Origin: Marinirhabdus sp050859505
GTDB taxonomy: Bacteria > Bacteroidota > Bacteroidia > Flavobacteriales > Flavobacteriaceae
DNA length: 64,000 nt
Assembly: GCF_050859505.1 (NCBI RefSeq)
Contig: NZ_CP193934.1
Span: forward strand, 2,976,001 to 3,040,000
Direction: 5' to 3'
Both the position numbers and the translations under genes were made by a program. Shown piece after piece: positions 52,601 through 61,700 of this stretch. How positions within the stretch are numbered: position 1 is the first letter of the stretch; each line of letters opens with the position of its first letter. Below the pieces are notes generated by a model, which was given only the letters and a program-made list of their open reading frames with translations, searched no databases and had not been told where the DNA came from.

Positions 52601-54883
52601 ACTCAAAATACCACCACCAGAACCAGAAGTTCCCGTTGCTATATTTCCAAAGATATCTGCAAAACCAGTGAATAAACCACCTTGTACGTTTAAGATACCA
52701 CCTTCATTGTAAATACCTCCACCACCTTGTTCAGGGGCGTCACCAGTTGCAGTGTTATTACTAATTTCACTAGTTCCAGGTATGGTCATGGTTCCTGTTC
52801 CGTTCCAAAGACCTCCACCTTCTACAGCGGTATTGTTTCTCGCAACCACATTGTTGAACGTAGTATTTCCACCCCCACTTATATGATATCCACCACCATT
52901 TCCTGGGGCGGTTGCTATACCTGTAGCCGTGTTATTTAGCAAGGTTACATCTGTAAAAGTATACAGTTCGCCTGGGGTAGAAAGAATTTCAATTCCTCCT
53001 CCAGCTCTGTTTGCTGTATTGTTTTGTAGTGTTACGTTGTTTAACGTTAATGTTCCTGGAGTCGCATTGAAGATTCCACCTCCAGAACCTAGGGTTCCAT
53101 CAGCTGTATTGCCATCAATTACAGCATTATTCACTATAACAGCTCCACCATTATTAAATATGGCACCACCACCGTTATCGGCATCATTACCACTAGCGGT
53201 ATTATTAATCATATTTGGATTGTCAAGGGTCATTGTACTACCTGCTTGATTCCACACACCACCCCCTTCAGAGGTAGCTATATTGTCTTGCATATTTCCG
53301 CCATTGATATTTATCGTTGCTACACCTGAAACGTGTAAGAATCCACCGTTTCCTGGATTTGGAGCTGCTCCGCCGGCATCATTGGCGTTCATATCTATAT
53401 TGTTGGTTGTAAGAGTACCGTCTATAATTTCGATACCTCCACCAGCGCGGTTAGCACTGTTATTGGAAACTGATGTTCCAATATCTGAAACAGTTACGTT
53501 TCCAGCATTACTCATAATACCTCCACCAGAACCTGCTGTTCCTGTAGCCATATTGCTTAAGATGGTAGTTCCGCTATTTACGGTAAGGGTTCCTCCATTA
53601 TTAAAAATACCTCCACCACCAGTTGTTGCGGCTGCACCTTGCGCTTCGTTTCCTGTTATAGCCGTTCCGCTAACAATCATGACTCCTGTTCCGTTCCAAA
53701 GACCACCACCTTCTTGGGCAGCAATATTATTTAAAACGATACCGCGAATAATATTGGTATTTGAAGCTCCACTAATATGAAGTGCTCCTCCATTTCCAGG
53801 ATTTGCACCTAAAGCTACACCTGTATCATTAGAATCTAGTGTAACATCGGTCATATCTAATGTACCTCCAGAAATTTCGATACCACCACCTGCTCGAACT
53901 GATTGATTTCCTCGAAATACGATACGATTTGCTGGTAGTGTTCCATTACTTGTAATGGTAACTGATCCTCCATTACTATGCAAACCACCTCCAGAACCAG
54001 CGGCTCCATTAGCAACATTGTTTATAATTCGTGTAATCCTAGGTACAAAACCAACCAAAAGATTGTTTATAACTAAATTCCCACCATTATTAAAAATACC
54101 TCCACCACCATTAGCAGCTAAAGTTCCATTCGCGATATTGCCATCAATATCACAACCTGAAAGTGTCATTGTTCCTGTACCATTCCATATCGCACCACCT
54201 TCATTGGCAGCCGTATTGGTTAAGAATCTTGCTGAAAGCGTTGAAGACGCAGCACCAGTAATATGAATTGCTCCCCCATTACCTGGAGGTCCTGTGGCTG
54301 TATTGTTCAGGAAAACTGTATTTCCAGTAACAATTAAATTATCAGTAGATTGAACTTCAATAGCGCCACCTGCTCTGTTTGCAGAGTTTCTTCTAAATGA
54401 ACCTCCATTAATGTCAAGAATACCTGTACCTGTGTTGAAAATTGCTCCTCCACTACCAGGTGTTCCATTTGCCGTATTGTCATTAAATGTACAGCCATTA
54501 ATATCCAGGTTTGTATTTTCACTAAATATGGCACCACCGTTAGCAGCTACCCCGTTTATAAATGTTACGTTCGTTATGGTAACTGAAACAGCATTTGTTA
54601 TTGTGAAAACCCGATCCATGTTGCTCGCGTCAACAGTAGTTCCGAATGCTGAAATTGTTACTTCGTCTGTAATAGTGATAGCTCCCGTAGTTAAAACAGG
54701 GCTTACAAATCCTATTGAAATTGTATTTGCTCCAGCTGTACCGTTGGCATCTAAAACTGCTTGTCGCAACGATCCAGGACCACTGTCATTTGAGTTTAAT
54801 ACCGAAAACTGCCCGAAAGACAGTGAGGTCGTTAATAAAATTGAAACCAGCAACAGCCAATTTCGAGTAGTTTTGTTTTTCAT
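46619..54883 (-). CDS. Giant T9SS-exported beta-helix adhesin-like protein (2754 aa)
   Basis: Signal peptide cut after SFGQ (about residue 25). Sixteen tandem repeats of about 145 residues then fill most of the chain. Each carries five Gly-rich turns in fixed order: EGG(G/A)LWN, GGGGI(F/Y)N, GSGGGI, RAGGGIE and PGNGG(G/A)LH, each followed by a T-rich or N-rich strand. The turns echo the GGAI/FxxN repeats of chlamydial Pmp proteins and predict a long right-handed beta helix. A choice-of-anchor Q-type segment follows (TDPMLGPLQDNGGTTETHEL and DIGAFEAQD). The last 80 or so residues are a T9SS type A sorting domain (VYPNPSQGTANIDI ... VYIIQV ... HRLILAK). Likely surface-attached; binding partner unknown. 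Confidence 0.92.
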   Translation of the reverse strand: MKNKTTRNWLLLVSILLTTSLSFGQFSVLNSNDSGPGSLRQAVLDANGTAGANTISIGFVSPVLTTGAITITDEVTISAFGTTVDASNMDRVFTITNAVSVTITNVTFINGVAANGGAIFSENTNLDINGCTFNDNTANGTPGSGGAIFNTGTGILDINGGSFRRNSANRAGGAIEVQSTDNLIVTGNTVFLNNTATGPPGNGGAIHITGAASSTLSARFLTNTAANEGGAIWNGTGTMTLSGCDIDGNIANGTLAANGGGGIFNNGGNLVINNLLVGFVPRITRIINNVANGAAGSGGGLHSNGGSVTITSNGTLPANRIVFRGNQSVRAGGGIEISGGTLDMTDVTLDSNDTGVALGANPGNGGALHISGASNTNIIRGIVLNNIAAQEGGGLWNGTGVMIVSGTAITGNEAQGAAATTGGGGIFNNGGTLTVNSGTTILSNMATGTAGSGGGIMSNAGNVTVSDIGTSVSNNSANRAGGGIEIIDGTLTTNNIDMNANDAGGAAPNPGNGGFLHVSGVATININGGNMQDNIATSEGGGVWNQAGSTMTLDNPNMINNTASGNDADNGGGAIFNNGGAVIVNNAVIDGNTADGTLGSGGGIFNATPGTLTLNNVTLQNNTANRAGGGIEILSTPGELYTFTDVTLLNNTATGIATAPGNGGGYHISGGGNTTFNNVVARNNTAVEGGGLWNGTGTMTIPGTSEISNNTATGDAPEQGGGGIYNEGGILNVQGGLFTGFADIFGNIATGTSGSGGGILSTAGTVDITGAFLTSNSANRAGGAIEIIDGVADIINVNMSNNDVNGTAGTANPGNGGGIHITGNGATVSFSGIALANAAASEGGALWNSAGGTLNILTPAPGGLFADTFIDQNSASGDDATNGGGGIFNDGGTLTVATGTNIVNNSANGAAGSGGGIHSTGGTFTLNGVIITGNQSVRAGGGIEIAAGNLTMIDVTLNNNDTGIALAGTNPANPGNGGGLHVGGTANSTITGGTVDGNVAAAEGGGLWNGGGTMDVVGVPVTNNTASGAAADNGGGGIYNDGGTLNVDAATLVDSNIADGAAGSGGGILSTGGAVNLTGTTITNNQSNRAGGGIEIAGGTLTSTDVTLNTNDTGVALGAPMPGNGGGLHVGGTANSTITGGTVNGNVAAAEGGGLWNGGGTMDVVGVPVTNNTASGAAADNGGGGIYNDGGTLNVDAATLIDTNIADGTAGSGGGILSTGGDVNLTGTTITNNQSNRAGGGIEISGGTLTSTDVTLNTNDTGVASGAPMPGNGGGLHVGGTANSTITGGTVDGNVAAAEGGGLWNGGGTMTVDAVPVTNNIASGALGENGGGGIYNDGGTLDILAGSTINNNLANGAAGSGGGILSTDGAVTIAAINIFQNSANRAGGGIEAIDGTLTLNGTTVALNDVNGTAGTPMPGNGGGIHISGTAMTVINAGQIGSNLAANQGGGLWNQAGATMSMFDTMVDLNTAVAGAGGGGIYNNGGNVNISNGTLQSNTATGTSGSGGGLLSTDGNINIIGGMIDGNSANRAGGGVEIVDGFFSSTTTTFITNNVNGSAGTPNPGNGGALHVTGVAIVNIIGATITANSAASEGGGLWNQAGSTMTVDGSTLDTNVAAGNDSTNGGGGIFNNGGTLNVVNGTVINNNFATGTAGSGGGIQNVEGGTLTVNSSSITNNSAVRAGGGIEDNSLVSAGTISLTNVTLDMNDAGTAPGNGGGMHITGPGNATVTSGTVNGNTAALEGGGLWNGAGTMTVNGTTIDSNTASGAMANEGGGGIFNDGGTLNVMAATISNNVADGAAGSGGGILNDMGTITVTNTEISGNTSIRAGGGIEVASGGGTTTLTNTDLLNNATAAAPGNGGGMHITGGDDSVVTGGTISGNTATLEGGGLWNGAGTMTVDGTTIDGNTASGAMANEGGGGIFNAGGTLDVNNATISNNVANGAAGSGGGILNDEGTLMVTGTTISGNTSLRAGGGIEVASGGGTTTLTNTDLLNNTTAAAPGNGGGMHITGADNSVVTGGTISGNTASLEGGGLWNGAGAMTVDGTTIDGNTASGAMANEGGGGIFNNGGTLDVSNATITNNVANGAAGSGGGILNDSGVLSVTTSILSGNTAVRAGGGIEDNSVAGNILMLDDVDLTGNIASAAPGNGGGLHITGPGDSSITGGTVSGNTAALEGGGLWNGAGAMTVDGTIIDANTASGAMANEGGGGIFNNGGTLDVSNATITNNIANGAAGSGGGILNDSGVLSVTATTLSGNTAVRAGGGIEDNSVAGNILTLDGVDFTGNTASAAPGNGGGLHITGMGDANITGGTATANVAAAEGGALWNSLGVMTVDGMTIDGNTAQGAAADNGGGGIFNNGGTLNIINTTTITNNQATGAAGSGGGLLSVAGDVTVTGITLNGNAANRAGGAIEIIEGTLTLDTSLVINNDVNGTAGTAAPGNGGALHVSGNTATIDITESTIDGNSAANEGGGLWNQGGSTMNVLTSTVSRNSAAEGGGIYNNTGAITTVTRSTISGNEATTNGGGITNDGASLDLNAVTVGANTAAGTGGGIQSNTTTSLKNTIVALNTAGSGLDVSGTFTSNDYNLIGTDDEVAFPEQANDVEETDPMLGPLQDNGGTTETHELLLGSLAYNGGDPADTFDDQIGQAVFDGTRDIGAFEAQDVLLAVEDIATNGSGIVVYPNPSQGTANIDIPQTFGTDIRVTVIELGSGKIVKDFVANAGNNQVQFNGMANGVYIIQVVSETTSSTHRLILAK
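48340..49700 (-). repeat. Near-identical tandem DNA repeats, about 432-435 bp (giant gene, C-terminal part)
   Basis: The block around CC(A/G)TTCCATA recurs at 48342, 48777, 49209 and 49641, giving spacings of 435, 432 and 432 bp (144-145 codons). Neighbouring units differ by few bases, so they are probably recent duplications. Confidence 0.85.
50880..52000 (-). repeat. Near-identical tandem DNA repeats, 444 bp (giant gene, middle part)
   Basis: TTGGCGGTTCCACCTACGTG recurs at 51036, 51480 and 51924, exactly 444 bp (148 codons) apart, inside long stretches that are nearly identical between units. The period differs from that of the 48-49.7 kb set. Confidence 0.88.
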
Positions 54884-55393
54884 AATTAATTTATTTAGTT
54901 AGATACTATTTATTATATACTAAGGAGAAGACAAAACATAAAAAAAGTATTACAAGCTTTAGTAAGCACGTAATACTTCCGCAAAATATAATTGCAATGT
55001 AGTGTTGTTATCATTCTCTTTGGTACGTTAGTTATATCTTCCATTCTTTATGAACAGGTAGATTTCAATAAAGTTACGTAGAGTAGTAGGGGGGCGGTTT
55101 CTTAAAATATGTTAAATTATCTGAAAATTAATGTATTACAGATATTTACAATTTTATGTAAGAAAAATGAAAGGTCTTTATGGGTTGTTAATTAACAATT
55201 TAAGAAGACAAAAAGTGTAAAAGATGTATACACTTAAAATAAAGTTTTTACAAAACCTTAACTAAATTATCGTAAAACCCTTTAACACAATTTGTTAAAA
55301 ATGAAATGGTACTTTATAAAAAAAGCTAATTTCTTACAGAAAAGGACTACAAGGATTGAGGAAATAAAATTAAAAAAAGCAGGTATAGGAGAA
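54884..55393. other. Long AT-rich intergenic region upstream of the giant gene
   Basis: 510 bp without a supported gene. It holds the upstream region of the giant beta-helix gene. A GGGGGGCGG run (about 55090) is the only GC-rich island. No clear -7 box was found for the minus strand. Confidence 0.45.
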
Positions 55394-55689
55394 TTATTCT
55401 AAAAAAGACATCATATTTTTTTTGATACACGCATTCATATCAGATACGTCTGCTTTTACGAATTTCTCACCCGTAATGTTTTTATACAGTTCAATATATC
55501 TTTCTGAAACGGTTTCAATGTAGGCATCACTCATAAAGGGAACTTTCTGCCCTTCAAAACCTTGAAAACCATTCTGGATTAACCACTGGCGCACAAATTC
55601 TTTGGAGTGTTGTTTTTGAGCTTCCCCTTTTTGTTGATGGGCTTCATAGCCTTCAGAATAATATATCGAGAAAAATTAGGTCTGTTCAT
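55394..55689 (-). pseudogene. purC: purC fragment: C-terminal part of SAICAR synthase, frameshifted and 5'-truncated
   Basis: About 97 codons match the C-terminus of the Bacteroidetes-type PurC (phosphoribosylaminoimidazole-succinocarboxamide synthase, usually over 300 residues): SEGYEAHQQKGEAQKQHSKE, FVRQWLIQNGFQGFEGQKVP, AYIETVSERYIELYKNITGE, ending in a normal stop. Just upstream the family's PDSSRYFYSEGYE reads PNFSRY, then one base is missing before YSEGYE, so the frame is broken, and nothing of PurC is found further upstream. The first ATG inside the intact frame (55594) would give only 66 residues without the active site. A non-functional remnant; an intact purC must exist elsewhere. 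Confidence 0.82.
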
Positions 55690-55696
55690 TTCCTTC

Positions 55697-55736
55697 ATAA
55701 AAAATTAGAGCCTTTCAGTAGTGAAAGGCTCTAATT
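55697..55736 (-). terminator. Intrinsic terminator of the second giant adhesin gene
   Basis: AATTAGAGCCTTTCA (55703-55717) pairs perfectly with TGAAAGGCTCTAATT (55722-55736), 4-nt loop. A T run follows on the minus strand. A 15-bp stem, the strongest in the window. Confidence 0.95.
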
Positions 55737-55756
55737 CTAGTAGTATATACCTGTAG

Positions 55757-58700
55757 TTACTCTTTTACCAACTGCTTGGTCACTGGACTTGCATCTGTAT
55801 GTATCAATACCATATAGGTGGCACTTGCCAACTCTGAAATATCGATTGTCATTTCTGAAGTTACTTGGCTTGCATCTACTATTTTGATAAGCCTTCCCGT
55901 CACATCATAAATGCTCACATCTTTTAATGGGATGTTTTGTGGGTTGTTTAACAAGACAAAGTTTGTTGCTGGGTTAGGATACATCGTAAGGCTAGCCATA
56001 TCGAAACCAGTATTGCTCACTCCTAACAATTCATCTACTGTTAGCTCAAAGGTACAAGAAGCTTCATTTTCGAAGGCATCTTCAGCGGTAATAGTCACTG
56101 TATAGGTACCCGGGTCGAGCATTGCTCCAACTGCAGGATCTTGAGAAGTAATCACCACAGGATCTGTACAATTGTCTATCGCTATCGCTTCGCCTGTTGC
56201 AAAGTAATCTGGAACTGTATATTGTGTGCCGTTGTTTATTTCAACAGTTTGATCTGCTGGACACGTAAGCACTGGAGCCAACTCGTCTACTACTGTTACA
56301 GTTGCTGTACAGGTAACTATGTTTCCGTTTACATCACTTGCAAATACGTTTACAACTACAGGTGTTCCTATATCGTCGCAGCTAAAGTCGTCTATGTCTA
56401 ATCCTGTTGTATCTATACCACACGCATCGTCCAAACTAGCAATTACATCGCCAGGTAGGATGCTTACCATCCCATTTTCATCTAATTGAACAGTAATATC
56501 CTGACAAACTAATGCAGGCGCAGTATCATCTATTACCGTTACCGTTGCTTCACAAGTTGCACTATTTCCGTTTTCATCTGTTATGGTCAAGGTTACTGTA
56601 TTGTCGCCAACTTCTGCACAGGTAAAGGTGTCTGGTGTTGCGGTATAGGTAAAGTTAGCTGTTCCACAAGCATCTGTTGAACCTCCATCTAATAAAGAAG
56701 AATCTATGACAATAATTCCCGTAGCATCAAGAACAACCGTAATGTCCTGACAAACCGCGACTGGCGGTGTTACATCTTCTACTGTTACAATTACGGTACA
56801 ACTAGCCATATTTCCAGCTAGATCTGTCACGGTAAGAATCACATTGTTAGGTCCTACATTTGCACAGGTAAAGGTGTCTATGTCTATACTTAAAGTATCT
56901 ACAGCACAATTATCTGTACTACCGCCATCCACATCTGCGGGGACGATTGTTGCAGTACCAGCAGCGTTAAGTTGTATAGTTATATCCATACATATTGTTA
57001 GTGGAGCATCATCATCCACCACCGTAATAGTAAAGCTACAGGGTGTTGTATTTCCGTTTACATCGGTTGCTGTATATGCTACAACACTTACGCCTACAGG
57101 GAATACGCTACCACTTGGTAAGCCTGCTGTTTGAACTACTGAAGCAATACCACAATTATCTACTGGGATTGGGCCTGCAAAATGTACAATGGCACCGCAA
57201 AGTGGCATATCGGTTCCCACGGTGATATCTGCTGGGCAGTTTATCAATGGGGCTATAGTATCTTCAACAGTTACTGTAGCTGTACATGTAGTTGTGTTTC
57301 CTGTACTATCGGTTACTGTTAAGGTAACAATTACAGGTGTTCCAACATCGGCACAGGTAAAAGAATCAATATTAAGCGATAAAGTTACCAGTCCGTCTGG
57401 ATCGAAAGATCCTCCATCCACATCTGAAGGTAGTATAGTAACATTACCTGTAGCATCTAATTGTGCAGTGAAATCCTGACAAATAGCAGTAGGGGTTGAA
57501 TCTACCACCAATACCACATCATTTCCATCACCTCCATCGTAGTGAATAAATACAAACTGACCATTAAAAGGTATTGCTGCATTGTTTGGAAGCCCATCAA
57601 AAGTTCCTACAATAGCATCTGTACCATCATTATCGATAATGACAAATTCGTCTGTCTGGGTAAGTGTACCCACAAAATTGTTCACCAAGGTGAGGGTTGC
57701 ACCTGCAACATCCACTACTCCATTAACTACAACTTGGTCATAGTCTGTACCAGGCGTAGTAATGTCATCTATTTTAACTTCCAACAAGCCACTAGTTAAG
57801 TCAAAATCACCAGTTATAGTGGCTTGACCAATACTAAATTCGGTGTAGTCTCCAGGACTAAATACCCCATTAATAAAAGTAGTAGGAGCTTCAAATATTG
57901 CAGTAGCTAGAATACCCTCTGGAGTGTTTAAAGGTCCTACAGCAGTAGTTGCTGTAATTGTGCCTCCAGCAATTATGGGAACATTGGCTGAGAATATTAT
58001 TATTCCAGCGTACGTAGCGCTTGATGAAGTACCATCTAATGCAACATTACCGTTCGTAGCTTCTATTATACTTTCAATAAAGTCTATTCCATCGTTAAAG
58101 TCACCTGTTGTATCGGTGGATTCACCCGTTATTTGAATATCACCATTAGATGTGGTTAAGGGAGAGGAGAACAAAGCTATCCCCATGGCTTGTTCACTTA
58201 AAGCAGTTCCGCCTGTTCCATTTAAGAAAATAGACCCGTCTAGGGTTGTTACTGAACTAATAGTAAAATATAAACCAGCAGCAATACTTCCTCCAGCGTT
58301 ACCCCCTGTTCCAGTAAAATTAATATCGCCCATTGCGGTATCATTAATAGTTGAGTTTTCCAAAACAACTCCAGCAGTATAATTTCCTGATCCAGAACCA
58401 CCTGCACCCGTAATGCTTACTCCACCACCATTTGATACAATAGTGTTTCCAAAAAGGGCTACCCCTATTTCATTTCCTGACCCAGAACCTGAACCACTAG
58501 TTCCATTTAATGAGATGGATCCTGTACTACTTAGATCTGTTATAGTAGCTCCACCTAATCGTATACCAACATTTAAATTACCCCCTCCATTACCAGCAGT
58601 ACCAGTAATTGAAATGCCACCTCCATTGGTAGTTACCATAGGGTTCGCGGTATCCATAAACACTCCATAATTACCACTAAATGCATCGCCCCCTGTGCCT

Positions 58701-61700
58701 TCTAAAGTTACAGCGCCTGCGCCTAGCGCTTCAATTCTAGCTGCATTCCCCAATGCAATTCCAATATGAAAAACCCCTGCTCCATTGCGTCCCATACCTG
58801 TTAGGTCGATATCACCTGAACCTGAGGTTGTAATAAATGAATTTGTTGCTATTTGGATTCCTGAATTTTGATTTCCCGAGGTATTTGCGCCACCAGTTCC
58901 ATCCATTAGTATATTACCATCTGCAGCACTTACTATGCTTTCAATTAGATCTATTCCTGAATTATTACTAGATCCATTTCCAGCAACTCCCGTAATACTA
59001 ATAATGCCACTCGCTGCGGTTTGAAGTCTTGCCGTCGAAACAACTACCCCTCTGTTATCATCGCCATTAGAAGCGATACTTCCTGTACCATTTAAAGTGA
59101 TACTTCCCGAAATAGACTCTATGGTCGCCAATTCTATAAAAACTCCATTATTGAGGTTATTTGTACCATTTGTGCTTCCAATCACTTCAATGTCCCCACT
59201 AGTGGAAGCTATTCTAGAACTATTCATTAAAACAACACCGTTATTTAAAGTAGTTCCTGTACCTCCTTGACCTGTTATAGAAATTGAGCCTGCACCTATA
59301 TCCTGAATAAGCGTATTATAAGCGATTAAAACCCCATTGCTACTCAAACCATTAGATGTGCCGGCCGTCCCTATTAATGTTATTCCGCCTCCATTGGTTT
59401 CAATTAGAGTTGTACTTGTATCCGATGGTAACATTTGAATTCCGGCAGCGTTATTTAATGAGCTAGTTCCTCCTGTTCCATTTATAGTAATAGCGCCACC
59501 GCCAGAACTTCTTATAGTACCTCCAGCGATAGCCATTCCTTCAGCAAAATTTTCAGTTGAAACACCTCCAGTAGCGTTTATAATAATGTCACCGTCATTA
59601 GACAATAACATTCCAGTTTGCAAGACAATCCCATTAGTTGATTCTGAACCGCTACCGCCCATCCCATTGAGGGTCATAGTTCCGGTGCCCATTGTCTCGA
59701 TACTTGATTCCAGCGAAACTATTCCACTATTAAACATACCCGTACTCGTACCTGCCTGCCCTGTAATAGCAATGGAACCTTCATTGGCAGTTATTCTAGT
59801 TGTTTGTTGTAAATATACGCCACTAGTTCCTGAAAAATTTGTTCCATCTCCTCCTGTTCCCTGTATTGTTATATTTCCTGAACCGACCGATTCAATAATT
59901 CCTTCAGTAAGTAAAACTCCTAAGGAAAAACCTCCAACAACATTTCCTAGGTTGCCTCCCTGCCCTATTATATTTATAGCCCCGTTGTTAGATTTTATAG
60001 TTCCAAAGTTATTTGTAGCAACTCCATAAGCAATATTTTCACCATCTCCAGCTATGCCTTCAATTTGTATAGTTCCAGTACCTGTTGTCTCAACCTTCCC
60101 TTGGAGTGACACTCCTATACTGCCATCTTCTACAACACTATTACCAGTACCTATAATGGTGATGTTACCTTCAACAGACTGTATATTAGAATCTAGTAAA
60201 AATAATATTCCATCCCCGTATGAGGCTGTATTAAATGCTCCATTTCCTGTAATATTAATTGCGCCTGTATTGGTAAGTACATCGGCATCACTAACAACTA
60301 TTCCTCTAGAATTTCGCGATGTTGCCGCGCCATTTCCTTCACCGAACAGAATGATGTCACCACCATTTAGATCTTGCACTAATGAATTAAACCGCACGTA
60401 TATTCCAGAGTTAAAATCTGCAGTCCCAGTTCCTCCCGTTCCCGTAATAGTAATACCTCCCCCGTTACTTTCAACTGTAGAATTTAATTCTTCAACACCC
60501 ACACCGTAGTTTCGTTCGGTACCATTACCTCCTGTACCGGTTATTGATATACTACCAGCACCATCTGCTAAAACCTTACCACCTCCAAGAACGGCAACTC
60601 CCATTCTTAAATTATTGGTTGCATATACTCCTGTTCCTGTAATAGCTATGTTTCCAATACCCGTGGTTTTAACCTCGGCATTTGCTTCAATATGTACCCC
60701 AATAAAATCGTCTCCTGGCACTGGGTTTGTTCCTGCCAACGAAGTAATATTACCATCGGTAGATTGGACTACTGCAGCATTTGTAATAAGCGTATTCCTT
60801 TCAGATGTCAGATTTATACTTCCTGACGTGGTAATAGCTGCACTAACTATAAGAAATCCTGTATGTACCGTAAGGTCTTCTGACCCGAGGTTTGTTTCTG
60901 TGGTTTCAAATGTAACAATATCGTCTGTGTCAAAATTTAAGGTTACAGGAATAGTATCAAGAGGATCCAATCCTTGAAAGGATACATTATCTGTACTTGT
61001 ACCACCATTAATAACAACTGCGTCGTACCCATTGAAAGAAACGTTTTCAAAAGTGCTTCCAGAGATAAGGGTGAAGTTTGGAGTTGGAGCATTTTCAATT
61101 ACTACGTCCGGATTTGGACCATCTGGCAAATTAAGTGTTAATGTTGCTCCCCCAGCATCTAAGAGAATAATGGGCTCTAAACCGGTATACATAATCGAAC
61201 TTTTATTATCTACAACTATGCGTCCTGAACTTTTATTAAAAGCGGTAGACACTACGTCTTTCCAAGCCGAACCCCTATTTATAACCGTAAGAATATCACC
61301 CGTAGTGGTATGTTCACCACCTCCATCATATACTATATCAATGCCTAAATCTAGAATCGTATTATCTACCACTAAATTATTGTCCTTGTCATTACCTTGA
61401 ATTATTAACACATTTTCCAAAGACGATTTGGATACTTTCTTTAAAATCAGGCTTTTACTTTCTAATGAAGACAGAATGATATTATTAGAGCTTGCATCAT
61501 AGCGTAAGGAAACGTTATCGTGCGTATCCAATACGAAAGAAGTGTTGGATTGTGCCTTAAGGGCTGCTATCTTGATTGCTACCTTTTTGTCTGCTTCTGC
61601 AAGTTGAGACGCCGTAGGCACGACAACTTTTGGTTGTGTTCCTGACATTTTAGACCAAGTATCAATGCCTAATGCCGTTATAGACGTGGAAATTGGCGCT

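Noticed and set aside
46619..54883. CRISPR-like regular repeats
   Set aside because: Periods of 432-444 bp in frame with a long protein; no short repeats with unique spacers.
57924..61400. Series of plus-strand frames opposite the 2050-aa protein
   Set aside because: Same shadow effect from Gly/Thr-rich repeats; Pro/Val-rich products with no domain.
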